Part shown: piece after piece, positions 18,686-27,498 of the stretch
How the letters are laid out: each line of letters begins with the position of its first letter
How positions within the stretch are numbered: position 1 is the first letter of the stretch
Origin: Bdellovibrionales bacterium
GTDB taxonomy: Bacteria > Bdellovibrionota > UBA1018
Direction: 5' to 3'
DNA: 64,000 nucleotides
Assembly (NCBI GenBank): GCA_016786465.1
Contig: JAEUWC010000006.1
Location: forward strand, 19,370-83,369
Made by a program: the position numbers and the translations under genes
The notes under the pieces: model-generated
Seen by the model: only the letters and a program-made list of their open reading frames with translations
Told to the model about the DNA's origin: nothing
Databases searched by the model: none

Positions 18686-19750
18686 ATGAAAATCCAAGCC
18701 CTGATCATCACGCACCGGCGCAAAGCCCTGCTCCAAGTTTCCTTGGATTCCCTTCGAACGGAACTGCCCACCGGATCCGAAGTGCACGTGCTGATCAATG
18801 GAACGGATCCTGAAACAGAAACTTTTCTGAACGAAACAGCGAAATCCTTTCCTATCCCAATCCTTGTTTCAAAAAACGAAGGCGAACCCAAAAGTCCCGC
18901 TGACGCCAGAAATCAAATTTTGAAATCACTGACGATTCCAACGGAAATCGGAAAGACTTGGGTTTTGTTTTTAGACGACGACGCTTCGCTGATTCCGGGA
19001 AGCTTTCGTGCATTTCAAGAACTTCAAGCAGCAAACCCAACTGCCCGCGTCTTAGGTGGACCCAACCTCACTCCACCCGATTCAACGCCCTTTGAAACCT
19101 GGGTGGGTCAGGCACTTTGCTCTCCGTTTGCGACCTATCATTCCAACCTTCGCTACCGACAAGGCTACGGAAACCTTCCGGGAAGTGAAACCAATCTGAT
19201 TCTTTGCTGCCTTTGGGTCGAAGCATCGCTGGTTGCCGGGAAATCCGTCTTTAAGAACTTCCTGGTCTGCGCCGAAGAAAACGCCTGGCTGATCGAACTG
19301 GAAAACGAAAAAATTCCAATTTTTTATTCCGATCGCCTGGCTTGCTTTCACCATCGCCGCCCCGATCCCAAATCCTTGTTCCTTCAAATCGTGAAATACG
19401 CCAAAGGCCGCGGGCAGGTGATTCGATCCCTTCGAAGCGCTTCGACGCCCGTGACCTATTGGGTTCCCAGTCTGTGTTTGGCCATTGAAGCCGTGGGCTT
19501 TGTGCACTGGATTTTGACCCACGATCCTAGCTACTTTTGGCTGATTCTGAACGGGATTTACCTGGGACTTTGCTTTGTTTTTTCAGCACTTGAACTTTTG
19601 CGCGACATTGAAAGATTTCGACAGCATGGAAGAAGGAATCGCCTTTACGCCTTAGGTGCTGTTGCAAGTCTTTTTCCCCTGATTCATGCAGGCTATGGAC
19701 TGGGGTTGATACAAGGGTTTTTCAATTTAGGACCGAAACGGTCGCAATGA
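18686..19750 (+). CDS. Family 2 glycosyltransferase with C-terminal membrane segments
   Basis: 354 residues. Residues 1-240 form a GT-A fold: the N-terminal strand KIQALIITHRR, a LVSKNEGEP turn, and the metal/nucleotide-sugar binding D97-D99 in VLFLDDDAS. Two or three hydrophobic segments follow from about residue 255 (VPSLCLAIEAVGFVHWIL, YFWLILNGIYLGLCFVFSA), so it acts at the inner-membrane face on a lipid-linked or surface glycan. The acceptor is unknown. It lies close behind dnaE2 and overlaps the next gene by four bases (ATGA), so it is translationally coupled to an HprK-like kinase gene. Confidence 0.8.
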   Translation: MKIQALIITHRRKALLQVSLDSLRTELPTGSEVHVLINGTDPETETFLNETAKSFPIPILVSKNEGEPKSPADARNQILKSLTIPTEIGKTWVLFLDDDASLIPGSFRAFQELQAANPTARVLGGPNLTPPDSTPFETWVGQALCSPFATYHSNLRYRQGYGNLPGSETNLILCCLWVEASLVAGKSVFKNFLVCAEENAWLIELENEKIPIFYSDRLACFHHRRPDPKSLFLQIVKYAKGRGQVIRSLRSASTPVTYWVPSLCLAIEAVGFVHWILTHDPSYFWLILNGIYLGLCFVFSALELLRDIERFRQHGRRNRLYALGAVASLFPLIHAGYGLGLIQGFFNLGPKRSQ

Positions 19751-20598
19751 TTCAATTCCTAGGAATCCAAATCCGGATCCAAGATCTTTCAGGTCAAGGG
19801 ATTGAAGGTCTTCTTCAAGAAGCGATGCGAAGCTTTCAGTCCAACGATCCCGTTCAAGAAAGTTTTGAAATTCAGATTCTGAAATCCATTCCGGCCGAAT
19901 TTCCGTTTGGCTTAAGGAAAGTCTTCACTTTCAGAAAAATCAAAGCCTATGGATTCGGTCCACGGCGCGCTTGCCTCTATCCGGACGGAACCTGGGTTTA
20001 TCTGAACGGAAGCCAAATCCAAGTCGCTGCCGATTTTGAAAGGGTTTACAAAACCCTTCAATCAGTATTGGGCGAACGTTTAGAACTTCGCGGCTACCAT
20101 CGAATTCACGCCGTGGGATTTCAAGAATCAGATCAAACCACCGTGATCTGTGCCGCCCCTGGCGCCGGGAAATCCACGATGGCCCTACAAAACTTGAAGC
20201 AGGCGGATTTCATTCTTTTGTCAGAAGAATCCCCACTGATCCATTCGACCGGAAAGATTCTGCCCTTTCCCCTTCCCATCGGAATTCTGGAAGGAAACGA
20301 AAAGAAAAGACATGCCTGGAATCTGAAACCTGAAGCCTGGCGTGACGCCGGTAAAACCCAAATTCTTTTTGCACGGAAAATCCGTCCTCATGCCAAGATC
20401 CAAAAAATTTCCCGCTTGCGCGGCATGCTTTTCCTTTTTCCGAGCGTAGTCGCCGGCTTGGGATTGGTTCAGTTAACTGAAATCTTACTTCGCTACACGC
20501 CTACGCTGAACCTGGATCGAATCTTGTACCGCCGGCTTGCGCTTTGGCTGAAACTTTCATTTTCGAAAAAAGTTCGCTTCGGAAAACTTACGGACTGA
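19747..20598 (+). CDS. HPr-kinase-like P-loop protein
   Basis: 283 residues. The central motif CAAPGAGKST (K142) is a Walker A in the setting seen in HprK-related kinases, preceded by an N-terminal domain of about 130 residues and followed by ILLSEESPLI, which resembles the acidic strand of that family. Proteins of this class often sit next to glycosyltransferase or peptide-modification genes and probably phosphorylate a small protein or metabolite; the substrate here is unknown. The start overlaps the glycosyltransferase stop as ATGA, arguing for a shared function. No PqqD-like partner is visible. The 3' end overlaps the convergent minor-pilin gene by 11 bases. Confidence 0.65.
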   Translation: MIQFLGIQIRIQDLSGQGIEGLLQEAMRSFQSNDPVQESFEIQILKSIPAEFPFGLRKVFTFRKIKAYGFGPRRACLYPDGTWVYLNGSQIQVAADFERVYKTLQSVLGERLELRGYHRIHAVGFQESDQTTVICAAPGAGKSTMALQNLKQADFILLSEESPLIHSTGKILPFPLPIGILEGNEKKRHAWNLKPEAWRDAGKTQILFARKIRPHAKIQKISRLRGMLFLFPSVVAGLGLVQLTEILLRYTPTLNLDRILYRRLALWLKLSFSKKVRFGKLTD

Positions 20599-22222
20599 CA
20601 GCCCGGGCTTCTAAAGGAAGAATCGAAACCGGGAACCGGGTCGGAGTAATCACGCTGACAGGGCTTGTGGGCAAGTTCACCGGATCTACCCGATAAACAA
20701 AGGTCGAATACGACTTTTGTCCAAAAAGGTTGCTCGTCGCGCGGTCGATCGCGAAAGCGGCGTCACCGCCCGGAGCAATGAAAAATCCTTTCAATCTAGG
20801 CGGGATGACTGGAGAACGGATGGCTGCCAAGTACTGAACGTCTTCGCTGCCGATTGCGTTCACGTCCATTACCGAACAAGCGAAAGAAGACTGATCTCGA
20901 GGGCAACTGAGTTGATAGATATTTGAACGGTCGCCGCCAAAGCCGTACATTCTCAAGTTTCGATAGTCGACCCCAAAAGACTGAAAGCCCATGGGCAGGG
21001 GCCATTCGCGAACATTATCGATTGGAAAGCCGTCGTCGCCGATCGCATCCATCGTTCCACCCACAGCTGGGTCACAGTCCAAAGGAATTCCTCCGCAGTA
21101 GCCGTAGCGTTGCAATGAACCTGCCCGCATCACGTAGACGGAATAGGATCGCGGGTGAACCGAAATCGCCTGGATCGCGCCGTAATTTTGGCCGCCCTGA
21201 AGGACAACACTGTTGAATACGCGCTGAACATTGGGGCTACGCGTGTTGGAAGCAAAACTGGTGCGCCCGCCTCCGGAAACAGGATAAATTCCGCCGCTAT
21301 TGCTGACATAGTAGCGAATCGGCTCGTCGTCTTTTGCAATGACTCCGGTCGCTGAGCACATCAGGCGCATGGGATCGGAAATCCCACCCAGTTCCGTAAG
21401 CGGCGGGGTCCCGACTGACGAAATATCCATGATGCCCGTGACCGTTACACGGATTTTGTCCTGAACCCCTGGGAAGTCGTAAGGCGGAAAATCCGCGGTC
21501 TGACTTCCAATGGGGGTCCACGCTCTTTGATCGGGACAATAGGGGTGAAAAAAAGTACCTGCATTTCTAGGCGCACCGATCGCCGGCGACGGCCAAGGTG
21601 TTTCCAACTGAAGCTTCACGTAAAGTTTAAATCCAGGAATCTGTCCCTGAACTTGCTGATCCAAAAAATTCGCCGAGCAATTCAACGCGGTATCCGGCGG
21701 ACCAGCCAAGTCCACGGCTGTTGCGTTGCTCCCCACGCATTCACGAAGTCCCAACCGCCAGTTAGTCGGTGCCGTGATTCCGTCCCAAATTTGTGAAGCG
21801 TCCGGTGCAACCGCAGGCGCAGGGAAAGTCCCAATACCCGTGACTAAACTTGAAGCCGCCGAAGTGGCATTACAGACCCCTTGCCCACCGCCCATGTCAA
21901 AAAGAAAATTGTAGCGCCACTTTGCATAGAAGAAACCAGAAACACCCGCAAGATCCGAAGAGTTCGAAAAATTCGGAAAGGTCAGTTTCTGTAACCCTGC
22001 ATTTGCTGCAGCAATTTCGGACTGCCCCACTGGGCGGCCAGATACGTATTCGTCCAGCTTGGACTGAACCACTTTCTGGCAAAGCTGTTTTACCGAACCG
22101 TACTTGGTCTGCTTCTTCACCGTTACAAAAATCGGGTAAATCCCTACGGCAAGGATCGCAACAAGCGCAAAAGCCACCAAGGCTTCGACCAAAGTTTGTC
22201 CGGATTGCGACTTAATCGACAT
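20588..22222 (-). CDS. PilV-like minor prepilin with large C-terminal domain
   Basis: 544 residues from the ATG at 22222, which overlaps the upstream gene's stop by 11 bases. Further upstream in-frame codons lack prepilin character. MSIKSQSG followed by QTLVEALVAFALVAI is a class III (type IV prepilin) signal with cleavage after Gly and Glu at +5. The mature part is far larger than a normal pilin. Its last 250 residues have repeated blade-like phrases (AIQAISVHPRSYSVYVM, GVDYRNLRMYGFG, FFIAPGGDAAFAID) suggestive of a WD40/Kelch-like propeller. It is probably a pilus-tip subunit. It is third in a PilW-PilX-PilV-like minor pilin operon. Confidence 0.75.
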   Translation of the reverse strand: MSIKSQSGQTLVEALVAFALVAILAVGIYPIFVTVKKQTKYGSVKQLCQKVVQSKLDEYVSGRPVGQSEIAAANAGLQKLTFPNFSNSSDLAGVSGFFYAKWRYNFLFDMGGGQGVCNATSAASSLVTGIGTFPAPAVAPDASQIWDGITAPTNWRLGLRECVGSNATAVDLAGPPDTALNCSANFLDQQVQGQIPGFKLYVKLQLETPWPSPAIGAPRNAGTFFHPYCPDQRAWTPIGSQTADFPPYDFPGVQDKIRVTVTGIMDISSVGTPPLTELGGISDPMRLMCSATGVIAKDDEPIRYYVSNSGGIYPVSGGGRTSFASNTRSPNVQRVFNSVVLQGGQNYGAIQAISVHPRSYSVYVMRAGSLQRYGYCGGIPLDCDPAVGGTMDAIGDDGFPIDNVREWPLPMGFQSFGVDYRNLRMYGFGGDRSNIYQLSCPRDQSSFACSVMDVNAIGSEDVQYLAAIRSPVIPPRLKGFFIAPGGDAAFAIDRATSNLFGQKSYSTFVYRVDPVNLPTSPVSVITPTRFPVSILPLEARAVSP

Positions 22223-23312
22223 CGGTCGTACCCGCCCCTGCCACAGTTCCGCCACACCCGGCAATCGTCCTGTAAGAACAGCGGGTCGGAATTGAATAGA
22301 TGTATCCGCGAAGAAACTTTTCCATGATTCCCAGATCGCGTTCGTCAACCCGACCATCCAGATCGAGATCCGCAATTTCCGCCAAGGGGTCCGCGGTTCC
22401 CGGAGCGGGCCCCGCCGGCATTAGACCATCGCGTTCTCCCGATCGCAGGTAATTTTTAAACAAAACCAAATCCACCGGCCCCACCTGGGGATTGCTTGCG
22501 AATGATCCGAAACTTCCGCTGCCCGACCTCATGCTTTTGAAATCGCCACCGCGAACATTGGAATCAATCGTGTGATAGGCGTGGCCCCAATCCCAAGAAA
22601 TCGTATTGCCCGGACTAAAGGGCTGACAGATTCCAGCGGCCGCCCCTAGTGCAGTTGCGCAAGGAATCGTGCAATTGTTCACCAGAACAGCGCGCTCGAT
22701 AATCCGGCGACCCATTACGCTGGTCCACGCTGTGATCTCGGCATCATGTGAATAACCTCTTTGTGCGTCGGGACGGGTACCGGCAGGAATTCCAGCGATA
22801 TTCCCTTCAAACGGAATACTGACGATGGGTCCAAAGCTTACGGGAAAGACTTCTCCGTTAATGGTCACGTCCATGCGTCGGCAGGTCGGCGGACCGCAAG
22901 TCATCGTGCAAGAATCAAACAGATTGCTTCCTGCCGGTGGTGCGCAAACCAAAGGAGCATTTCCCGGAGTATTCGGTGTTTGCCCGCCGACAACCCAAAG
23001 TAAAGTTTCAGTGACTCCGCCTTCTGCGTTCAGCGAAATCAGCGATCCGTCCGTACGCATTTGCGAAAGCTTGTCGTTCAGAAGCGCGGGATCGCAAGCT
23101 GCTTCGGACCGATAAATTCGACTGACGTGTTGAATTGCTGAAGATAAAGCGGCTCGTGCTTCAGAATACTTTCCCTGGCGAATCTGCTGAATCGTGGTTT
23201 GCTGAGCGTACTGCAACACGGCCGTCGCAACCGTCAGCATGGCGGTACTTAGCACCAGAATCCCCATGATTTGGGCAGCCCCCGATTCCGAGCGAAGAAT
23301 TCTTACAAACAT
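22212..23312 (-). CDS. PilX-like minor pilin carrying a dockerin/EF-hand-like segment
   Basis: 366 residues from the ATG at 23312, which overlaps the upstream stop by ten bases. The N terminus RSESGAAQIMGILVLSTAM is prepilin-like but lacks the usual Glu5, as in PilX/GspK-type minor subunits. Near the C terminus ADLDLDGRVDERDLGIMEKF (D-x-D-x-D-G-x-V-D-x-x-D) matches one Ca2+-binding loop plus helix of a type I dockerin. A degenerate partner (VGPVDLVLFKNYLRSG) lies about 40 residues earlier. Together they look like a dockerin pair fused to a pilin. Several Cys suggest disulfides. It probably forms the tip complex with the flanking PilW- and PilV-like proteins. Confidence 0.72.
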   Translation of the reverse strand: MFVRILRSESGAAQIMGILVLSTAMLTVATAVLQYAQQTTIQQIRQGKYSEARAALSSAIQHVSRIYRSEAACDPALLNDKLSQMRTDGSLISLNAEGGVTETLLWVVGGQTPNTPGNAPLVCAPPAGSNLFDSCTMTCGPPTCRRMDVTINGEVFPVSFGPIVSIPFEGNIAGIPAGTRPDAQRGYSHDAEITAWTSVMGRRIIERAVLVNNCTIPCATALGAAAGICQPFSPGNTISWDWGHAYHTIDSNVRGGDFKSMRSGSGSFGSFASNPQVGPVDLVLFKNYLRSGERDGLMPAGPAPGTADPLAEIADLDLDGRVDERDLGIMEKFLRGYIYSIPTRCSYRTIAGCGGTVAGAGTTDVD

Positions 23313-24448
23313 ACGTAAGCCCCCCCGCCATTCTGCTGCGTCAACTGATGCGAACAGCATTCAATGAATGCGTTTACATCCTGGGTGGACGGTGGCCCAC
23401 CACTGCGGATGCAGCTTCCGGTTGGTACGCACATCCCTGTCGAGAAACTTCGGTAACCCGAGCAACAGGTCCCTGCGAAATTGGTAGGGTCCTGACCATC
23501 GCGAGCGCAAAGGTCAGAACTGAACTTTCCGAAATGCACGCCGCGAATCGAGGTGTTTTTCAAAACTGTTGTGATCGAAAAGGTCCGATGGATTCCGTTT
23601 CCAAACGTCGCTGCATTGTCTTGGGCCGGATCGGGAGACCAAGTCTCACTCAATGCCTCAAACTTTGCTTTAGCGCGAATGTCGAAACGAAAACTGGCGA
23701 CATCACGGCCGACATTGGCGCCGGCTGCATCGACATTCGATGGGTGCCCGCACCAAACTGAATAAACACCGGGGATGGACCCCATGGTTTGCGGACTTGC
23801 TGGATTCGCTGAACAGTCTGTAGGTGCCGCGGGGTCAAAATCAGGTTTGCAGCGATTGATTTGAATGGATCCCGGTTGGCTGGTTGCCGGTGTACCCGGC
23901 GCCGACGGAACTGGCGCAATTAATCGCACTTCGAAAATACGTTTGCATCCCCTCATCTTCATGGCGCTAAAGGGCGGCCCCCCCGCAGCGCTCACCACGC
24001 CTGAACAACCGGGGATCACGGAAGCAGCTGGATCGGTTATACTGGGTTCGTTGGAATCTTCTGCCTCGAAAGCGATCAATTGAATCCCAGCGGGGCCGGC
24101 GGCAATCGCATCACCCGCAAGGCATCCGCCAGCCACACAATCTGCTGCGGGCGCTCCTGAGAATGCGCAAGGCGGTGTCGTACCCGATGCCCCGCAGCCG
24201 CACGAAATCATTCTTGTCGCTGCGCCCAGCGAAACTTCCAACGCGTTGATAAATTCCTGCGCACCGGATTCAAGTCGAATCTCGTTCTGCGCTCGTGCTT
24301 GTAATGTTGCATTCTGAGAATAAAGCGTCGCCGTCGTCACCGCGATGATCCCGAAAAGTCCGGTGCTCACCATCAGTTCGACAAGCGTCATCCCCGATTC
24401 CGAATGAACCCAACGAAACGATAAAATAGAATTAACCCCTTCAATCAT
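23303..24448 (-). CDS. PilW-like minor prepilin
   Basis: 381 residues. HSESGMTLVELMVSTGLFGI is a textbook type IV prepilin signal (Gly/Met cleavage, Glu at +5, hydrophobic helix). The Cys-rich mature domain (SCGCGASG, and CSGYRSFSTGMC near the C terminus) is exported and probably disulfide-bonded. It is first in a three-gene operon of overlapping minor pilins. Its ATG is only 22 bases from the ATG of the divergent glycosyltransferase, so the promoter must lie inside or against that neighbour's coding region. No assembly ATPase, platform or peptidase gene is nearby, so the machine is encoded elsewhere. Confidence 0.8.
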   Translation of the reverse strand: MIEGVNSILSFRWVHSESGMTLVELMVSTGLFGIIAVTTATLYSQNATLQARAQNEIRLESGAQEFINALEVSLGAATRMISCGCGASGTTPPCAFSGAPAADCVAGGCLAGDAIAAGPAGIQLIAFEAEDSNEPSITDPAASVIPGCSGVVSAAGGPPFSAMKMRGCKRIFEVRLIAPVPSAPGTPATSQPGSIQINRCKPDFDPAAPTDCSANPASPQTMGSIPGVYSVWCGHPSNVDAAGANVGRDVASFRFDIRAKAKFEALSETWSPDPAQDNAATFGNGIHRTFSITTVLKNTSIRGVHFGKFSSDLCARDGQDPTNFAGTCCSGYRSFSTGMCVPTGSCIRSGGPPSTQDVNAFIECCSHQLTQQNGGGAYVCL

Positions 24449-24470
24449 TATAGCCTTAATCTAGCCTCAG

Positions 24471-25706
24471 ATGAAGAGCCCCATTCTTCCTAAACAACTG
24501 GCCCAAGGTCTGGAAAGACACAGGGACCTAATCGAATACGCTTTCTGGTTTTTCATCCCTTGGTTTGGGTTTTTGATCGGAATCCAAAGAATTCAAGGCA
24601 CCATCTTCGACGAGTATCATTACATTTCAGAGACTTTTCGCCTTTTTTCGAACAATCAACTTTTGATGAATCACCCCCCCTTGGGCAAGATCTTGATCCG
24701 CACGGGGATTCTGATCTTCGGACACAACCCTTTGGGTTGGCGAATTTCAGCAACAGTTTTTGGTGCCATTTGCGTTACTGCGACCTATGCGATCGCTCGC
24801 AAGCTTTACGATTCGAAAAAAGTCGCGCATACGGCAGCGTTTCTGACATTCAGCAATGGATTGCTTTGGTCGATGGCTCGTGTGGGAATGCTCGATATTT
24901 TCTGCTCGGGATTCTCACTTCTAGCGGTCTGGAAACTGCTTCCCTTGCGAAACCTAAGCTTCAAGGACCTGGGATGGGGTGCGGTTTTCTTGGGCGCCGC
25001 TTGTGCATCAAAGTGGAATGGGGCGCTGGTTGCTGGGCCCATTTGTGCCGTCATTTTTTACCATTCTTTCCGCGATCAAAACCCAAGGCAATTCCTGAAA
25101 ACTTTTGCTTGGGCTTCGATCCTACTTTTGGGCACCTATCTCAGTACGTATTTTCCGCTAATTCTAGCCCGAGCCGATTTTCCGTCGATCTTCTTTGTCG
25201 TTCAGAAGCATTCGGACTGGATCGAATCCCATGCAAAATTCGCAACTGAACATGATTACATGAGCGCTCCCCACCAATGGCCGACGATCATCCAGCCCAT
25301 TTGGCTTTACTTTCAAAAGGTCTCGCCGACTTCATTTCGCGGCGTATTTTGCGTCGGTAATCCCGCACTTTTTTTGCTGGGATTGGTCGCTTTGGGCGCG
25401 GGATTCATTCCTAAACTTCGGTCCACTTGGAATTCTCGAGACGTCTGGGCCCATCGATTGGCGATTATGCTTTGGTTTTCAGCCTGGGCCGGCTGGTACG
25501 TGATTCCAAGACAGATTGAATTCTTTTATTATTACCTATTTTCCAGCTTGGTCCTTCCTTGGGTGCTGGCCAAGTTCTTGGAAGTCCGTTGGAAGTGGAC
25601 GTTAGCCATCGTTTTGATGGGATTTTTCTTTTATCCCGTCGTTACCGGACTTGAACTGCCGGAAAACTCGATTGGAATTTGGGCTTGGTTGGATCGCTGG
25701 ACTTAA
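24471..25706 (+). CDS. PMT-type (GT39, dolichyl-phosphate-mannose-protein mannosyltransferase-like) membrane glycosyltransferase
   Basis: 411 residues with about ten hydrophobic segments, a GT-C fold. The first periplasmic loop holds the acidic motif FDEYHY, followed by NHPPLGK and GWRISATVFGAICV, as in bacterial PMT/ArnT relatives. LSMARVGMLD-type and CASKWNG motifs typical of PMT proteins are present. It should transfer a sugar from a polyprenyl-phosphate donor to a protein or lipid on the periplasmic side. It is divergent from the minor-pilin operon by 22 bases; pilins are known targets of such enzymes, but linkage here is only by position. The nearest other genes in its direction are the Hint-protein module. 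Confidence 0.8.
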   Translation: MKSPILPKQLAQGLERHRDLIEYAFWFFIPWFGFLIGIQRIQGTIFDEYHYISETFRLFSNNQLLMNHPPLGKILIRTGILIFGHNPLGWRISATVFGAICVTATYAIARKLYDSKKVAHTAAFLTFSNGLLWSMARVGMLDIFCSGFSLLAVWKLLPLRNLSFKDLGWGAVFLGAACASKWNGALVAGPICAVIFYHSFRDQNPRQFLKTFAWASILLLGTYLSTYFPLILARADFPSIFFVVQKHSDWIESHAKFATEHDYMSAPHQWPTIIQPIWLYFQKVSPTSFRGVFCVGNPALFLLGLVALGAGFIPKLRSTWNSRDVWAHRLAIMLWFSAWAGWYVIPRQIEFFYYYLFSSLVLPWVLAKFLEVRWKWTLAIVLMGFFFYPVVTGLELPENSIGIWAWLDRWT

Positions 25707-25745
25707 CCTAATCATTTCAAAGCCTTAAATGCGAAATAAACTATT

Positions 25746-25775
25746 TTGAATATCCGACCTAAGTAGTTGTAAAAT
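25746..25775 (+). promoter_or_regulatory. Sigma70-like promoter before the Hint-protein module
   Basis: TTGAAT (25746-25751), an 18-base spacer and TAAAAT (25770-25775) lie about 20 bases before the TTG start at 25795. A strong ribosome site (GGGGGAG, 25785-25791) lies between. It would drive the four-gene plus-strand unit to 28772. Confidence 0.5.
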
Positions 25776-25794
25776 AGGAGGATCGGGGGAGCAT

Positions 25795-26925
25795 TTGAAA
25801 AAGGGACCTAGGTTGAACTCCATTCTTACGTTTTGGATCACCTTGGGAACGGCGATTGGAGCCGTTTCACCATTAGCTTTTGCTCAAGATTCCTCGACCA
25901 CCGTTTCGCCCGGAACCTTAGGAAATCGCCAACCCATTAAGACCAGAAATATGGGTCGCTATCGCGGAAACGATAGCGTCGCCGGCGGAAGACGCATGCC
26001 ATTGGCCTGCCCATCCGGAATGGTCCAAACCAGTTTTGGTTGTGCACGCGATCGACTCATGGCTGCTCCGATGGGCGGCCCACCGGCAGCGGCTCCCGCT
26101 CCTGCACCAGCCCCAGCACCTGCTCCCGCAGCTCCGGCCCCAGCGCCCGCCGCTGCACCAGCTCCAGCACCGGCACCCGCTGCTGCGCCTGCACCCGCTC
26201 CAGCACCTGCGGCTGCTGCTCCGGCCCCAGCGCCCGCCGCTGCACCAGCACCTGCGGCTGCTCCGGCAGCACCCCCAGCACCGCCTGCGCCTGCGGCACC
26301 GTCAGTTGCGTTTGATCCTGGAACGGGATGCGTTCCAGATCCTTCCATCGGAATGTATTGCCCAACGAGCGATCCAAGTGGTTACGGCGACGGCGGATGT
26401 TTCGTTGCTGGAACCCAGATCGAAATGGCAGACGGAAGCTTCAAGGCGATCGAGACGATCCAAGAAGGCGAAAAAGTTCGATCTGCTTATGGCAAAATCA
26501 ACACCGTCATACATCCGTTAGTGATTCAGTATACCGGACGGGTCTATGGACTGAACGGAAGCAAAGCCTTCATCACGGCAAACCACCCGATTCTGACCCA
26601 ACAGGGATGGAAGTCGTTTGATCCTAGTGCCACCAAAAAAGAAATTCCAAGTTTGGAAGTGACACTTCTAGCGATTGGCGATTTGCTGATGAAAGCTTCG
26701 GGCGAAACTGAAAAACTCAAGTCAGTAAAGTCCGTTCGAAAATCCATCCAAGTTTATAACATGGAATTGGACGGTGACCACACCTACCGCGCGAATGGTT
26801 ACGACGTTCACAATAAAGCCGATGCCGGTGGCAGCGGTGGTGGTGGTGGGTCGGCCTGCTGCAGCGACGTGTACGGTGACGGAAGGGTCATGGATTGCAG
26901 CGGTTGCATGTTGAACTTTATGTGA
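25795..26925 (+). CDS. Secreted Pro/Ala-rich protein with a Hint (hedgehog/intein) domain
   Basis: 376 residues from a TTG start with a strong ribosome site. The signal peptide ends SPLAFA. Residues 33-85 are a conserved head (PGTLGNRQPIKTRNMGRYRG, ACPSGMVQTSFGCARD) shared with the protein at 27499. Then comes an 80-residue Pro/Ala linker. The Hint domain starts at C202 (GGCFVAGTQIEMADG), has the block-B TxxH at T261/H264 (TANHPIL) and ends at H339-N340 (YDVHN). The next residue is Lys, not Cys/Ser/Thr, so autocleavage rather than splicing is expected. A Gly-rich, Cys-rich tail (SACCSDVYGDG, DCSGCML) follows. A polymorphic secreted factor processed by Hint autoproteolysis is inferred. Confidence 0.8.
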   Translation: MKKGPRLNSILTFWITLGTAIGAVSPLAFAQDSSTTVSPGTLGNRQPIKTRNMGRYRGNDSVAGGRRMPLACPSGMVQTSFGCARDRLMAAPMGGPPAAAPAPAPAPAPAPAAPAPAPAAAPAPAPAPAAAPAPAPAPAAAAPAPAPAAAPAPAAAPAAPPAPPAPAAPSVAFDPGTGCVPDPSIGMYCPTSDPSGYGDGGCFVAGTQIEMADGSFKAIETIQEGEKVRSAYGKINTVIHPLVIQYTGRVYGLNGSKAFITANHPILTQQGWKSFDPSATKKEIPSLEVTLLAIGDLLMKASGETEKLKSVKSVRKSIQVYNMELDGDHTYRANGYDVHNKADAGGSGGGGGSACCSDVYGDGRVMDCSGCMLNFM

Positions 26926-26932
26926 GGATGAA

Positions 26933-27481
26933 ATGGACGGCAAAAAGGCAATTATTCTATTAATCGCTTTAGTCGCCGTTGCCGTGGTTGCTCGATCGTT
27001 TCGTAAGGGCGGTGGCGCACAGCAGGTAGCCGCAACCGCTGTGAAGGTTGTCAGTCCCGAAGATAGTCAGACGGTCAAAAAGGTAATCGAAGAAGATAAG
27101 CCTTTTCGCTTCAACATTTCCAAGGGAACTCACAATCCGGAAATGGGCCAGTTCTTTGTCGTAGCCGCTTCAATTCCAGACGGTTCCCGCCTTCAGTTGG
27201 CTTTAGTCGGCTTGCCCAATCAGATTCAAGAACCCCGAGGCTTTTTTCAGACCTCGGCAATGATCGTTAAGGGAAAGGTCGCCGTCAGCGGGCGCTTTCA
27301 CGGTTTCAATCGAAGCCCGCTCCCAAAAGGCACTTACACATTGATTTTGACCGAAGCACCTCGCCTCGAGCAGCCTGAAAATTTCAAAAAGTTTCTGAAT
27401 TCGATTCCTGCCGTTAAGAACCCGGGAAAGAACTTCGAATGGGGCCCTAAATTATTCATCACTAAATCCATTACGATTTAG
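26933..27481 (+). CDS. Small membrane-anchored partner of the Hint protein
   Basis: 182 residues. It begins seven bases after the Hint gene with a GAGGA ribosome site. Residues 5-21 are a hydrophobic anchor or uncleaved signal, followed by a Lys/Arg-Gly segment. The rest is a single soluble domain with strands such as GQFFVVAASIPDGSRLQLAL and LPKGTYTLILTEAP. The last part weakly resembles the second module's partner at 28182 (FPTGQYSLRIFGKKDF and a following IKKF/NFKKF helix). The two probably descend from one gene. It could be a chaperone, anchor or protective partner for the protein encoded upstream; no family was recognised. Confidence 0.65.
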   Translation: MDGKKAIILLIALVAVAVVARSFRKGGGAQQVAATAVKVVSPEDSQTVKKVIEEDKPFRFNISKGTHNPEMGQFFVVAASIPDGSRLQLALVGLPNQIQEPRGFFQTSAMIVKGKVAVSGRFHGFNRSPLPKGTYTLILTEAPRLEQPENFKKFLNSIPAVKNPGKNFEWGPKLFITKSITI

Positions 27482-27498
27482 AGAAGATTGGCGGAAAA

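Noticed and set aside
26090..26310. CRISPR-like or minisatellite array
   Set aside because: It is a Pro/Ala-coding low-complexity stretch (GCN/CCN codons) in frame, with no spacer structure; the same holds for 27770-27960.
26398..26814. True splicing intein
   Set aside because: The residue after the terminal Asn is Lys, and the flanks are a linker and a Cys-rich tail, not a split host enzyme; it fits a Hint autoprotease.
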